A DNA stretch of 64,000 bases from an uncultured Flavobacteriales bacterium (GCA_937872175.1 CALMPI010000016.1:1-64000); one strand, 5' to 3'; counted from the first letter of the stretch, positions 34,799 to 44,055 are shown. The notes: generated from the sequence alone by a model not told the origin. Translations and numbers: made by a program.

Positions 34799-35550
34799 CC
34801 GGGTACGGGGATGAAGGGATATACCACACGTTCCAGATAGAGCCCACGGGCCGGCGCCGACTTGCCCGCCGCACCGCGATCGCGTGCCGCCAATACCTCC
34901 GCCATGTGCCCCGGGGGGCGGTGGCCGCGGCCGATCACCAGGCAGGTGCCCACGATGGCGCGCACCATGTTGCGCAGGTAGCGGTCGGCCCTGATCTGGA
35001 AGTCATACCCGTTCGCATGCTCGGTCCATCGCGCCAGCCGCACGTCGCAGATCATCGTGCGGGCATCACTACCGGCCTTGCAGAAGCTGCTGAAGTCCTT
35101 CTTGCCCAGGAGCACGGCGCAGGCCTCGTTCATGGCCCCGACATCCAGCGCCGGTCTCAACAGATGGCTTCGTCCCTCGAGGAACGGGTCCTTGCGCCGG
35201 TGGATCCGATAGCGGTAGCCGCGTTCGGTGGCGCTGAAGCGCGCGTGCGCATCATCCGGCACCGCGATCAACCGCATCACCCCGATGTCATCCGGCAGCA
35301 GGCTGTTCAGGCTGTACACGAACCGGTCGTCCAAGGAGGCCTCTCCCCCATGGTCGAAGTGCAGGAAGAACTGCGACGCGTGCACCCCGGTGTCCGTGCG
35401 CCCGCAACCCACCACGCTCACCCGTTCGCGGTGCAGCACGAAGCGCATGGCGCGCTCCACCTCGGCCTGCACGCTGGGGCGGTCGGGCTGCAGCTGCCAT
35501 CCCCGGTAGGCCGTGCCCAGAAAGGCGATCTCCAGGAAGTAGCGGGGCAT
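34795..35550 (-). CDS. truA: tRNA pseudouridine synthase A
   Basis: 251 residues from MPRYFLEIAFLGTAYRGW, with the catalytic aspartate in CGRTDTGVHA and the later HFDHGG, EGRSHLLRPALDVG and RADRYLRNMVRAIVGTCLVI motifs of TruA. It converts U38-40 in the anticodon arm of several tRNAs to pseudouridine. An alternative ATG at 35559 would add three residues. The TAGCTTTGC box at 35627-35635 drives truA and the coupled exporter gene. Confidence 0.95.
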   Translation of the reverse strand: MPRYFLEIAFLGTAYRGWQLQPDRPSVQAEVERAMRFVLHRERVSVVGCGRTDTGVHASQFFLHFDHGGEASLDDRFVYSLNSLLPDDIGVMRLIAVPDDAHARFSATERGYRYRIHRRKDPFLEGRSHLLRPALDVGAMNEACAVLLGKKDFSSFCKAGSDARTMICDVRLARWTEHANGYDFQIRADRYLRNMVRAIVGTCLVIGRGHRPPGHMAEVLAARDRGAAGKSAPARGLYLERVVYPFIPVPG

Positions 35551-35626
35551 GATCTCCATCGGTCTCGGGCCCTGCGCGGTTGCGCCCAAGGGCCCTGTCG
35601 TTCACACCCTTGTCGGGCAACGGGCC

Positions 35627-35635
35627 GCAAAGCTA
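35627..35635 (-). promoter_or_regulatory. -7 box of the truA-ABC exporter operon
   Basis: TAGCTTTGC on the minus strand, a full match to TAnnTTTG, about 67-76 nt before the candidate start codons. Confidence 0.55.
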
Positions 35636-35667
35636 GCGCCGCCGCCGCTGGTGTCCGTCCGCCTCCG

Positions 35668-35676
35668 TTCCTTCGC
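35668..35676 (+). promoter_or_regulatory. Putative -7 box of the phosphodiesterase gene
   Basis: TTCCTTCGC, ending 4 nt before the ATG at 35681; same box and gap as nth. Confidence 0.35.
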
Positions 35677-35680
35677 CGGC

Positions 35681-36226
35681 ATGTCCACTGGTAGAGCGAA
35701 CGAGGCGCGCATCGGCCTGCTTTCCGATACGCACGGCTGGCTCGATCCGCGCCTGCGGGACCATTTTGCGGGGTGCGACGAGATCTGGCATGCCGGCGAC
35801 ATCGGCGGCCTGGAGGTCACCGATGCGCTTCAACGCTGGTTCCCCGGAAAGCGCCTGCGCGCCATCGTCGGCAATATCGATGATGCCGCAGCGCGACGGG
35901 CCTTCCCCACCGACCTGCGGTTCGAGCTTCACGGCGTGCGCGTATGGATCACCCACATCGGTGGGCGCCCTCCCCGGTACAACAGGAGCGTGCTTGCGGC
36001 CCTGCGGACCGACCCTCCGGACCTCTTCGTCTGCGGGCATTCGCACATCTGCCTGGTACGGTTCGACGCGGCATTGAACCTGCTCACGATGAACCCCGGC
36101 GCGTGCGGACGGCATGGCTGGCATCAGGTGCGCACCGTGCTGCGGTTCACCCTCGCGGCCGGCCGGATGAAGGACCTGGAGGTGGTGGAGCTGGGGAAGC
36201 GAGGGGCAGTGGCGGGTCCGGAGTGA
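35681..36226 (+). CDS. YfcE/MJ0936-type metallophosphoesterase
   Basis: 181 residues with the full metal-binding set: SDTHGWLD, HAGDIGG, VGNIDD, THIGG and CGHSHICL. This is the small calcineurin-like phosphodiesterase family (YfcE). Natural substrate unknown. ATG 35681 gives the usual family N-terminus and follows a -7 box; the longer frame overlaps truA on the opposite strand. Divergent from truA, convergent with the DUF4293 gene. Confidence 0.9.
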   Translation: MSTGRANEARIGLLSDTHGWLDPRLRDHFAGCDEIWHAGDIGGLEVTDALQRWFPGKRLRAIVGNIDDAAARRAFPTDLRFELHGVRVWITHIGGRPPRYNRSVLAALRTDPPDLFVCGHSHICLVRFDAALNLLTMNPGACGRHGWHQVRTVLRFTLAAGRMKDLEVVELGKRGAVAGPE

Positions 36227-36242
36227 ACATCCGGGCATCCGC

Positions 36243-36716
36243 TCACCGGATCCGGTCCATGCTGCGGATCAGCGCCTCATCCTTCCGAATGCCCCGCTCG
36301 GCCAGAAAAGCCAGCAGCAACACCAGGACCGGCGCGGCGAACGCAGGACCGTAGGCCACCTCCACCTCGCCGCGACCGGCCATGTAGACCTGGATCGAGC
36401 GGTCGGTGATGACGGCGAAGGCCAGGGCGCCCAAGGCGAACAGGTAGGTGAAGCGCACGAAGCGCACCTGACGCGCGCGATCCCGGTACAGGAAGATGGT
36501 GACCAGGGGAAGCACGGCGAGCAGGCCGAGGACGGCGGCGAACGGCACCTTGGGGCTGGCCTCCTCCAGGGGAGCGCCATCGGCCAGGAACAGGCCTGTG
36601 GAACGGAACACCACCTGCAGATCGGCCACGGAGTACGTGGCGAACGGGAACAGGTTGGCCAGGCCGGCCATCACCGCCGCCAAGGCCAGGAACAGGGTCT
36701 GTTTGCGTTGGATCAT
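36243..36716 (-). CDS. DUF4293 family membrane protein
   Basis: 157 residues with four predicted transmembrane helices (LFLALAAVMAGLANLFPFAT, VLGLLAVLPLVTIFLYRDRA, FTYLFALGALAFAVITDRSI, PVLVLLLAFLAERGI). It opens MIQRKQTLFLALA, typical of DUF4293, a Bacteroidota-restricted family of unknown function that often lies beside rho, as here (divergent). Confidence 0.88.
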   Translation of the reverse strand: MIQRKQTLFLALAAVMAGLANLFPFATYSVADLQVVFRSTGLFLADGAPLEEASPKVPFAAVLGLLAVLPLVTIFLYRDRARQVRFVRFTYLFALGALAFAVITDRSIQVYMAGRGEVEVAYGPAFAAPVLVLLLAFLAERGIRKDEALIRSMDRIR

Positions 36717-36721
36717 GCGCC

Positions 36722-36730
36722 GGCAAAGAT
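36722..36730 (-). promoter_or_regulatory. -7 box of the DUF4293 gene
   Basis: ATCTTTGCC on the minus strand, ending 5 nt before the ATG at 36716. Confidence 0.45.
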
Positions 36731-36765
36731 GGTACCGGGCCGCTTGTGGTTCACGCCGAATGATC

Positions 36766-36774
36766 TACGTTTGC
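36766..36774 (+). promoter_or_regulatory. -7 box of rho
   Basis: TACGTTTGC, a full consensus match. It predicts a 5' leader of about 120-125 nt before the rho ATG, much longer than for other genes here, which would leave room for rho autoregulation. Confidence 0.55.
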
Positions 36775-36903
36775 GCCGACCGTTCCGCGCAGGCCCCCCC
36801 AAGGTGGCCAGCGCCCCACCCGAAGTCCTTTTCGAACCGCACGAGACCCCTCCGGGTCCTCCGCCCAGGCGCAGCACGCGCCAACGCCCCATAGCCCCAG
36901 ACC

Positions 36904-38718
36904 ATGGCAGACAAGAACGCCCTGGAGAGCCTGAAGCTCGCCGAGCTCCGGGAGATCGCCAAGCAGCTCAACATCAAGAAGGCCGACACGCTGAAGAAGC
37001 AGGACCTGATCGCCAGCATCCTCGAAGCCCGGGGTGGAGCGGCGCCAGCCTCGACCCGCCAGGACACCGATGCCATTGCCCTGGAGGCCGTGGCCGATGA
37101 GGACCCGGCACCCACGCCCGATCCCGAGCCCGCACCCGCGGAGGACAGCGACGATGATGACGAGGACGGGGACGATGACGACGAGGAAGGGGAAGAGGAT
37201 GAAGAAGCTGAGGAAGAGCCGGCGGTACCCGATGCCAAGCCGGAGTCACCACCACCACCCGCGCCAGTGGCCGTGCGTACAGACGACCGTGAACCCCGCC
37301 GCGACGACCGGCGCGACCGCTTCGAGCGGCGTGAGCGGCGCGAACGGGGTGACCAGGTGACGCCACCGCGCGACGGCGGTGAGCGCGACGAACGGCGTGA
37401 GCGATCCCGCGAGGAGCGCCGCGATGCCCCCCCACCCACCGGCGACCGGCGTGAGGACCGTCGTGACGACCGGCGCGACCGCGGCGAGCAACCACGCCAC
37501 GAACAGGGCCGGAGCGACGGCCCCCGCGACCAGGGCCAGGGTCAACGGCCACAAGATCAGCGGCAGGACCGCCCGCGGCATGAACAGCGCGAGCAGTTCA
37601 CGTTCGATGCCTTCGTGGAATGCGAAGGCGTGCTGGAGATCATGCCCGAGGGCTATGGCTTCCTGCGCAGCAGCGATTACAACTACCTGGCCTCACCGGA
37701 CGATGTGTACGTGAGCCAGCAGCAGATCAAGCAGGCCGGGCTGAAGCTCGGCGACACCGTCAGCGGTTTCGTGCGGCCGCCGCGCGAGGGGGACAAGTTC
37801 TTCCCCCTTGTGAAGATCGATCGCATCAACGGCCGCGACCCCGAATGGGTGCGCGACCGGGTGCCCTTCAAGTTCCTCACCCCTCTATTTCCCGACGAGA
37901 AGTTCAACCTCACCGGCAAGAACCCGAACCTCAGCATGCGCGTGCTGGACCTGTTCGCCCCCATCGGCAAGGGTCAGCGCGGCCTCATCGTGGCACAGCC
38001 CAAGACCGGCAAGACCATCCTGCTGAAGGACGTGGCCAACGCCATCGCCGCCAACCACCCCGAGGTGTACCTCATCGTCCTGCTGGTGGACGAGCGGCCC
38101 GAGGAGGTGACCGACATGGCGCGCAGCGTGAACGCCGAGGTGATCGCGAGCACGTTCGACGAGCCCGCCAGCCGGCATGTCCAGGTGGCCAGCATGGTGC
38201 TCGAGAAGGCCAAGTGCCTCACCGAGTGCGGCCACGACGTGGTGATCCTGCTGGACTCCATCACGCGCCTGGCACGTGCGTACAACACCGTGCAACCCGC
38301 CAGCGGCAAGATCCTGTCCGGGGGCGTGGATGCCAACGCCCTGCAGAAGCCCAAGCGCTTCTTCGGCGCGGCGCGCAAGATCGAGAACGGCGGCAGCCTC
38401 ACCATCCTCGCTACCGCCCTGGTGGACACCGGGAGCAAGATGGACGAGGTGATCTTCGAGGAGTTCAAGGGCACGGGCAACATGGAACTGCAGCTCGACC
38501 GGAAGATCAGCAACCGCCGCATCTTCCCGGCCATCGACATCCAGAGCAGCGGCACCCGCCGCGATGACCTGCTCCATCACAAGGACGTGCTGCAGCGCAC
38601 CTGGATCCTGCGCAAGCACCTGGCCGATATGAACCCCGTGGAGGCCATGGAATTCATCAAGACCCGGATGGAGGGCACCAAGAGCAACGAGGAGTTCCTC
38701 GTGTCGATGAACGGCTAA
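36904..38718 (+). CDS. rho: Transcription termination factor Rho with long charged N-terminal insertion
   Basis: 604 residues versus ~420 in E. coli. Rho_N helical domain ([20 protein letters not shown]) is followed by a ~180-residue low-complexity insertion: first acidic ([20 protein letters not shown]), then Arg/Asp/Glu-rich ([18 protein letters not shown]), typical of Bacteroidota Rho. The RNA-binding domain ([20 protein letters not shown]) and ATPase ([15 protein letters not shown] Walker [17 protein letters not shown]-loop and R-loop regions) are complete. It is an RNA-dependent helicase that ends transcription. A 19-bp-stem heptad hairpin follows the stop. Confidence 0.95.
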   Translation: MADKNALESLKLAELREIAKQLNIKKADTLKKQDLIASILEARGGAAPASTRQDTDAIALEAVADEDPAPTPDPEPAPAEDSDDDDEDGDDDDEEGEEDEEAEEEPAVPDAKPESPPPPAPVAVRTDDREPRRDDRRDRFERRERRERGDQVTPPRDGGERDERRERSREERRDAPPPTGDRREDRRDDRRDRGEQPRHEQGRSDGPRDQGQGQRPQDQRQDRPRHEQREQFTFDAFVECEGVLEIMPEGYGFLRSSDYNYLASPDDVYVSQQQIKQAGLKLGDTVSGFVRPPREGDKFFPLVKIDRINGRDPEWVRDRVPFKFLTPLFPDEKFNLTGKNPNLSMRVLDLFAPIGKGQRGLIVAQPKTGKTILLKDVANAIAANHPEVYLIVLLVDERPEEVTDMARSVNAEVIASTFDEPASRHVQVASMVLEKAKCLTECGHDVVILLDSITRLARAYNTVQPASGKILSGGVDANALQKPKRFFGAARKIENGGSLTILATALVDTGSKMDEVIFEEFKGTGNMELQLDRKISNRRIFPAIDIQSSGTRRDDLLHHKDVLQRTWILRKHLADMNPVEAMEFIKTRMEGTKSNEEFLVSMNG

Positions 38719-38730
38719 CGCCGGGAAGTA

Positions 38731-38827
38731 ATGAGCGGCGAGTCTCGAGTGGCGAGTGAATGCGTCTGACCCTGAGCCTGTCGAAGGGCGCATTCACTCG
38801 CCACTCGTAACTCATTGCTCGCCACTC
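38731..38827. repeat. Heptad-repeat hairpin (GGCGAGT family) after rho
   Basis: Perfect 19-bp inverted repeat: 38746-38764 pairs with 38789-38807. Flanking GGCGAGT/CTCGAGT heptads extend it on both sides. The 24-nt loop contains CCTGAGCCTGTCGAAGG, similar to a short repeat I recall between genes in many bacterial genomes. It occupies nearly the whole gap between rho and the next gene. Confidence 0.9.
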
Positions 38828-38850
38828 AACGAAGTGATCCCACACCGCTC

Positions 38851-39324
38851 ATGAGGACCGCCTTCCTCGTCGCCCTTGCCTCCATGGCCCTTCGCGTGGT
38901 GCTGCTGGGGGTGGGCCGGGCGCCTGACCCGCCGTTCTACATGCCGGTCCATCTGCTGGCCCTCGTGCTCATCCCCTTTCTGGCCGCTCGATCCGTGTTG
39001 CACGACGAACCGCGCAGCGGGGTGCCCCAGCTGTTCCGGGCGGGGTTCAGGGCCGCCGCGTTGTACACCCTGTCGATCGCGGCCTTCCTGCTGGCCTACT
39101 ACACCTGGATGGACGTCACCTCCTTCCCCGTTCACATCAACGCCCTGGTGGACCAGGCGGTCGCCGCAGGGCATGACGAGGCGGACGCCCGTTCGCGCTT
39201 CGAACGCTTCTTCACCCCGTTCAATTACGCCAGCCTCTCGTTCTTCCTGCTGCTCCTGTTGGGCGCGTTCAACACGCTGCTCACCACCCTTCTGGTGCAC
39301 AAGGTGCTGCGCCGGATGATCTGA
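38851..39324 (+). CDS. Predicted four-helix membrane protein (DUF4199-like?)
   Basis: 157 residues with four hydrophobic helices (AFLVALASMALRVVLLGVG, FYMPVHLLALVLIPFLAARS, LYTLSIAAFLLAYYTWMDVT, LSFFLLLLLGAFNTLLTTLL) and a charged loop after helix 3 (AAGHDEADARSRFERFFTPF). Topology and length resemble the Bacteroidota DUF4199 family, but the match is not certain. The start is set after the hairpin; a longer frame from 38815 would translate the repeat. Convergent with mpl. Confidence 0.65.
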   Translation: MRTAFLVALASMALRVVLLGVGRAPDPPFYMPVHLLALVLIPFLAARSVLHDEPRSGVPQLFRAGFRAAALYTLSIAAFLLAYYTWMDVTSFPVHINALVDQAVAAGHDEADARSRFERFFTPFNYASLSFFLLLLLGAFNTLLTTLLVHKVLRRMI

Positions 39325-39335
39325 CCGTTCGCGGA

Positions 39336-40697
39336 TCAGGCGATGAACGCCTCGCTCAAGGCCTGAAGGTCGAGCCCCCCGAAGTTGCCGCTGCTCATCA
39401 TCAGCAACACACCGGGGTCGGCCTGTGCCGCGCGCACTGCGCCCATGAGCTGGATGGGATCGCTCAGCACCAGAATGTCGGTGCGCGCGAAACCGCGCTG
39501 GATGCGTTCGGGCGGGATCGGCGGCAGGCGTTTCAGCTGCACCGCGTGCGGATCGTAGAACACGATGGCCGCGTCGGCCTGGTCCATGGCCCCCGCGTAC
39601 TGGTCGAGAAAGCCTTCGCTGAGGCTGCTGTACGTGTGCAGCTCCATGCAGGCCACGAGCCTGCGCCCGGGGAACTGCTCGCGCACGGCCTCCACCGTGG
39701 CCTTCAGCTTGCTGGGGCTGTGGGCGAAGTCCTTGTACACCACCCTACTCCCCTGCTCGGCCAGCTTCTCCAGCCGCTTGGCCGCACCGTGGAAGCTGCG
39801 GATGGCATTGAAGAACACGGTGTCGCCGATGCCGAGCTGGTGGCACACATGGCGCGCACCCTCCAGGTTCATGAGGTTGTGCCGGCCGAAGACCTGCAGC
39901 GGTAGCTCGCCCTGGGCGGTGAGCAGCACCGTGGTGCCGTCGTCGATGCGGTGCGCCGGCACGCCGTAGGGGATGCGCGTGGCCGACACCTCCGGCTCCT
40001 CCGCCACCCGCTTCACCTCCGCATCCTCCGCGCAGTACACGAGCTTGCCGCCCGGCTCGATCACGTGGATGAACCTGCGGAACTGGTCCACATAGCTCTC
40101 GAAGGTCTTGAACACGTTGATGTGGTCCCACGCGATGCCGCTGATTAGCGCGATGTCCGGCCGGTACAGGTGGAACTTGGGCACGGGCTCCAGGGCCGAG
40201 GCGAGATATTCGTCGCCCTCGATGATGGCCACCCGGCTGGTGGGGCTCAGGCGCACCATGCAGTCGAAGCCCTCGAGCTGCGCACCCACGAGGTAGTCGA
40301 ACTCCACGCCCGCGTGCCGCAGCACGTGGATGATCATGCTGGTGATGGTGGTCTTGCCATGGCTGCCACCGATCACCACGCGCGTCTTGTCCCTGGTCTG
40401 CTCGTGGAAGTACGAGGGGTAGCTGAACACGGGGATGCCGAGCTCCTGCGCACGGACCAGCTCGGGGTTATCGGCGCGGGCGTGCATGCCAAGGATCACC
40501 GCGTCGATGCCGGTGTGTATGCGCAGTGGGTCCCAGCCCAGCTTGTCGGGCAGCAGCCCCAGTCGGTCGAGGCGGCTGCGGCTGGGCTCGAAGATCTCGT
40601 CGTCGCTACCGGTGACCTCGTAGCCCTTCTGGTGCAGCGCGATGGCCAGGTTGTGCATGGCGCTGCCGCCGATGGCGATGAAGTGGACCGTACGCAT
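39336..40697 (-). CDS. mpl: Mpl-like Mur ligase (UDP-MurNAc : L-Ala-D-Glu-meso-DAP ligase)
   Basis: 453 residues. N-terminal Rossmann domain HFIAIGGSAMHNLAIALHQK, ATP loop GGSHGKTTITSMIIHVL, and RIPYGVPAHRI ... VFGRHNLMNLEGARHV ... KDFAHSPSKLKATVEAV. Sequence order and the GIAWDHINVF motif match Mpl rather than MurC. Mpl re-attaches recycled murein tripeptide to UDP-MurNAc. ATG 40697 follows an ACCTTCGC box by 3 nt. Confidence 0.9.
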   Translation of the reverse strand: MRTVHFIAIGGSAMHNLAIALHQKGYEVTGSDDEIFEPSRSRLDRLGLLPDKLGWDPLRIHTGIDAVILGMHARADNPELVRAQELGIPVFSYPSYFHEQTRDKTRVVIGGSHGKTTITSMIIHVLRHAGVEFDYLVGAQLEGFDCMVRLSPTSRVAIIEGDEYLASALEPVPKFHLYRPDIALISGIAWDHINVFKTFESYVDQFRRFIHVIEPGGKLVYCAEDAEVKRVAEEPEVSATRIPYGVPAHRIDDGTTVLLTAQGELPLQVFGRHNLMNLEGARHVCHQLGIGDTVFFNAIRSFHGAAKRLEKLAEQGSRVVYKDFAHSPSKLKATVEAVREQFPGRRLVACMELHTYSSLSEGFLDQYAGAMDQADAAIVFYDPHAVQLKRLPPIPPERIQRGFARTDILVLSDPIQLMGAVRAAQADPGVLLMMSSGNFGGLDLQALSEAFIA

Positions 40698-40700
40698 GGG

Positions 40701-40708
40701 GCGAAGGT
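40701..40708 (-). promoter_or_regulatory. Putative -7 box of mpl
   Basis: ACCTTCGC on the minus strand, ending 3 nt before the ATG at 40697. Confidence 0.4.
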
Positions 40709-40803
40709 GCACGTGCTCGACCGGTACCGCGCCCATGCGCCCATGGAATGCTTCAACGGGGGGGTGTGGGCAGCGGGGCACCGACCGCCGCTGGCCGGTG
40801 ACG

Positions 40804-40812
40804 TAGCTTCGG
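40804..40812 (+). promoter_or_regulatory. -7 box of the MBL hydrolase gene
   Basis: TAGCTTCGG, 9 nt before the ATG at 40822; TAnnTTCG variant. Confidence 0.45.
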
Positions 40813-40821
40813 CGCATCAAG

Positions 40822-41691
40822 ATGGAACTCCACGTCATCGACACCGGTTTCTTCAAGCTCGACGGCGGCGCCATGTTCGGCGTGGTGCCCAAGACCCTCT
40901 GGAGCAAGGCCCATCCGCCCGACGAGAAGAACCTCTGCACCTGGGCCATGCGCTGCCTGCTGGTGGTGGACGGCGACCGCCGCATCCTCATCGACAACGG
41001 GCTCGGGGACAAGCAGGACAGCAAGTTCTTCAGCCATTATGAACCGCACGGTGATGCCACGCTGGACAGCTCCCTGAGAACGGCGGGCTTCCACCGGGAC
41101 GACATCACGGACGTCTTCCTCACGCACCTGCACTTCGACCATTGCGGAGGCAGCATCCGTTGGAACAGCGCACGCGATGGATTCGAGCCGGCCTTCAGGA
41201 ACGCCACGTACTGGAGCAATGAACACCATTGGAAGTGGGCCACCACGCCCAACGCCCGCGAGAAGGCCAGCTTCCTGAAGGAGAACATCCTGCCCATCCA
41301 GGAGAGCGGGCAGTTGCGCTTCGTTGACATCGGAAGGCGCAGCGCGGAGGAGAACCTCTTCATCCCGGAGGTCTTCCCCGGTTTCGGGGTGCTCCTGGTG
41401 AACGGCCATACCGACGCGATGATGATCCCCTTCATCGAGCACAAGGGCCGCACGCTCATTTACATGGCCGACCTGCTGCCCAGCGTGCACCACATCCCCC
41501 TGCCCTGGGTGATGGGCTATGATACGCGCCCTCTCCTGACCCTTCAGGAGAAACGTGATGTGCTGGAGCTCGCGGCCCGGAAAGAGCACGTGCTCTTCTT
41601 CGAGCACGACGCGACGAACCAGTGCTGCACCGTGCAGGAGACGGAGAAGGGCGTGCGACTGAAGGAGACCTTTCCCCTGTCCGCTGTGTGA
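40822..41691 (+). CDS. MBL-fold metallo-hydrolase
   Basis: 289 residues. The metal motif LTHLHFDHCGG, the upstream LLIDNGLGDK, the HTDAMMIPF histidine and the later IYMADLLPSVHHIPLPWVMG and EHDATNQC give the five ligand positions of the metallo-beta-lactamase superfamily (quorum-lactonase/AhlD-like branch by layout). Substrate unknown. Divergent from mpl with a box on each side. No signal peptide, so cytoplasmic. Confidence 0.87.
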   Translation: MELHVIDTGFFKLDGGAMFGVVPKTLWSKAHPPDEKNLCTWAMRCLLVVDGDRRILIDNGLGDKQDSKFFSHYEPHGDATLDSSLRTAGFHRDDITDVFLTHLHFDHCGGSIRWNSARDGFEPAFRNATYWSNEHHWKWATTPNAREKASFLKENILPIQESGQLRFVDIGRRSAEENLFIPEVFPGFGVLLVNGHTDAMMIPFIEHKGRTLIYMADLLPSVHHIPLPWVMGYDTRPLLTLQEKRDVLELAARKEHVLFFEHDATNQCCTVQETEKGVRLKETFPLSAV

Positions 41692-41716
41692 ACCGGTCGT
41701 TCCGCGCTCAGCACGG

Positions 41717-42079
41717 TCACCACAGGTCGATCCCGAAGAGCCGGATGGTGGTGTAGGGAAAGCCGATATAGAGGCCGTCATCGCGCCGTTCCACGGGGTG
41801 GGTGCCCACGTTCACCGTGCTTCCATGCCGGGCCCTTCCCGTGGCCGGGTCGAAGGCGAACCGGTGCCAGGGGCACACGAGGCGACCTTCTTCGCACCAA
41901 CCGCCCTCAAAGCTCCGCCCCTGATGCGGGCAACGGTCCTCCAGCGCGAACAGGCCGGAGCGCGTTCGCACCAGCCGAAGGACATGTCCGTTCAGGGTGA
42001 GGCGCAGATGGGCGTCCACCGGCAGCCGTTCCAGCCGCGGATCGTCCACGCGCGCCCATCGGATGCGGTCCACCCACAT
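41717..42079 (-). CDS. Rieske [2Fe-2S] protein
   Basis: 120 residues with CPHQGRSFEGGWCEEG and CPWHRFAFDPATG, the two CxH/CxxH cluster motifs of Rieske ferredoxins. It is short, with no membrane anchor, so it is a soluble ferredoxin or a subunit of an unlinked oxygenase or nitrite-reductase-like enzyme. ATCTTTGC box 4 nt upstream of the ATG. The T9SS gene upstream of it on the same strand (minus) begins its stop 33 bp away. Confidence 0.9.
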   Translation of the reverse strand: MWVDRIRWARVDDPRLERLPVDAHLRLTLNGHVLRLVRTRSGLFALEDRCPHQGRSFEGGWCEEGRLVCPWHRFAFDPATGRARHGSTVNVGTHPVERRDDGLYIGFPYTTIRLFGIDLW

Positions 42080-42083
42080 GAAG

Positions 42084-42091
42084 GCAAAGAT
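42084..42091 (-). promoter_or_regulatory. -7 box of the Rieske gene
   Basis: ATCTTTGC on the minus strand, ending 4 nt before the ATG at 42079. Confidence 0.45.
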
Positions 42092-42112
42092 GCGTGAGCG
42101 GAACGCCAGCGC

Positions 42113-43969
42113 TCAGCGACGCACGACGACCCGCTGCGCCTGACGCCGATCGCTGGTGGCCACGACCACGGTGTACACCCCGGCCGGCAGAGCGCTGACA
42201 TCCAGCTCGCTGATCCCATCGCCCAGGTCCAGGGGCACATGGATGGACCGTCCCAACTCGTCCAGCATCTCCACGTGTACCGCCGGGGCCGGGGGCCCGT
42301 GCACCACCATCACCCTGTCGCTGGCCGGATTGGGGAAGACATGTACACCGGCCATCACAGCGTCCAGCTGCACGGCCACCGCATCCGATGTGGTGGAGTG
42401 GCCGTCGTGGTCGGTCTGGCGGAGCCTGTAGTAGGACAACCGCGGAAGGGGCTGTTCGTCCAACGCCGCGTATTGCTGTTCGCCTTGTGAATCGCCGGCA
42501 CCAGGCACTTGGAGGACCGGTGCCCAAAGCACACCGTCCGGTGAGCGTTCCACGGTGAAGTAAGCGTTGTTCTGTTCGGTGGCCGTGGCCCATCTCAACT
42601 GCACTTGTGCGTTCACGGGGATGGCCTGAAAGCTGAGCAGTTCCACCGGCAATGGTGTGGACAAGCCGGTGAGGATGCCGGAATTGTTGGACCCTGCTCC
42701 ATTGAGCGCATATGTGCTGCAAGGGGTCTGGTTGCAACCGCCCTGCCCGTTCAGGGTGTTGGTGGTGATGTTGGTGGTGGGTTGAAGCCCACTGAAGATC
42801 ACAGCGCCCTGTCCGCCGCCACCACCGCCGCCATGGGTGCTCGAATTCACCGAACCGCCGTTGCCTCCGTTCGCCCGGATGGTGAGCGGACAACCGGCCG
42901 CCACCGACCATGTGGCCGCATCGATGAGGATGGTCCCTCCAGCTCCGCCACCGCCAGCGCCGTCGTTGCCAGAATTCGCTGCAGAGGCTCCGTTGGCCGA
43001 GATCACGATCGAGCAGGTCCCCGTGGTGGTGATCGCGCCCGCCTCAATGAGAATGACGCCCCCACCATCGGCACCGTTGGTGGAAACATCGTCATTGCCT
43101 TCGCCCCCACCGCCGCCGCCGCCCATGAAGATGCGCGTACCCGTGATGTGGCCGCTGAGGGCGATGCCCCCGATGCCGCCCGCATCCGCCGCGCAGCTCC
43201 AACCGAGCACAGCGCTGCCGCCGGCCGTGTAGTTGCCGCCTCCACCGCCACCGGCGTTCACCTGGTTCGCACCGCCCCCGCCATTGATGATCTTGCCCCG
43301 GCCATCCCGCCAGTTGTTGTTGGTGAGGCGGTAAATGCCTTCGCCCTTCTCGGCGAAGTACTCCGTGCCTGCCGCGGTGCTGCTCCACCGGAAGTCGGTG
43401 GTGTTGCACGGCAGCAAGTAGCTGAACCGGTCCCGAGCCCCACCCCGGAAACCGGCGCCATCGGCCGTGATGCTATGCTGCAGCGACAATGTGCCGCCCA
43501 CCCGTAAAGCGACCACACCACCAAGGGTCCCGTTCCAATCCAACGCGCTGATGTTGGCGGTCGTCGTGTAGTTGCCTCCGGCCCCCAACAGCTCGTGCGT
43601 GATGGCCTGGACGCGCGCGTTCGTGCCGAAACTGAAGGCGATCCCCGGTGCAGTGACCAACGTGATGCTTGTGAGCGCGCCGGCGGTCCGCGTGACCGCA
43701 GCGATGCGTCGGACCTCGAAGCGGCCGGCCTGCTGGATGGCGGACAGGTTGCCGAACGCGGCGTTGTTCGCCGTGTTCGAACCGATCACGTTGTCCTGCA
43801 TCTGCATGATGACGATGTCCTTCCCCGCCTGGAACAGGGCGGCCGCCTCGTTGGTCGTGCCCACGGTGAGCGTGCTTCCCGCGATGGCGGTGATCTCCGC
43901 ATAGCCATTGATCACCTGGGCGTGGAGGTTGGAGGCGGCGAACAAGAGGGCGAGGTGCAGCGAGCGCAT
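42113..43969 (-). CDS. Glycine-rich exported protein with T9SS sorting domain
   Basis: 618 residues. Signal peptide MRSLHLALLFAASNLHAQ; a beta-solenoid-like N-terminal third (VINGYAEITAIAGSTLTVGT), then glycine-rich stretches (NGGGGANQVNAGGGGGGN, THGGGGGGGQGAVIFSG) and NITTNTLNGQGGCNQT. The tail LPVELLSFQAIPVNAQVQLR opens a T9SS sorting region, ending VVRR. Several cysteines in the Gly-rich part could cross-link. A structural or adhesive surface role is plausible. Start moved to 43969 for the signal peptide; no clear -7 box. Confidence 0.82.
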   Translation of the reverse strand: MRSLHLALLFAASNLHAQVINGYAEITAIAGSTLTVGTTNEAAALFQAGKDIVIMQMQDNVIGSNTANNAAFGNLSAIQQAGRFEVRRIAAVTRTAGALTSITLVTAPGIAFSFGTNARVQAITHELLGAGGNYTTTANISALDWNGTLGGVVALRVGGTLSLQHSITADGAGFRGGARDRFSYLLPCNTTDFRWSSTAAGTEYFAEKGEGIYRLTNNNWRDGRGKIINGGGGANQVNAGGGGGGNYTAGGSAVLGWSCAADAGGIGGIALSGHITGTRIFMGGGGGGGEGNDDVSTNGADGGGVILIEAGAITTTGTCSIVISANGASAANSGNDGAGGGGAGGTILIDAATWSVAAGCPLTIRANGGNGGSVNSSTHGGGGGGGQGAVIFSGLQPTTNITTNTLNGQGGCNQTPCSTYALNGAGSNNSGILTGLSTPLPVELLSFQAIPVNAQVQLRWATATEQNNAYFTVERSPDGVLWAPVLQVPGAGDSQGEQQYAALDEQPLPRLSYYRLRQTDHDGHSTTSDAVAVQLDAVMAGVHVFPNPASDRVMVVHGPPAPAVHVEMLDELGRSIHVPLDLGDGISELDVSALPAGVYTVVVATSDRRQAQRVVVRR

Positions 43970-44055
43970 GAGGCGGTCCGTTGAGCGGGCCATTGAACGC
44001 AGCGGGTCGCATGCGGGTTCCACGGCGCCGTCGGCGCACCCTGGCCCCATTGGAG

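Noticed and set aside
38815-38850. Upstream ATG for the membrane protein after rho
   Set aside because: This would translate the end of the heptad hairpin; the internal ATG at 38851 gives a normal N-terminal helix.
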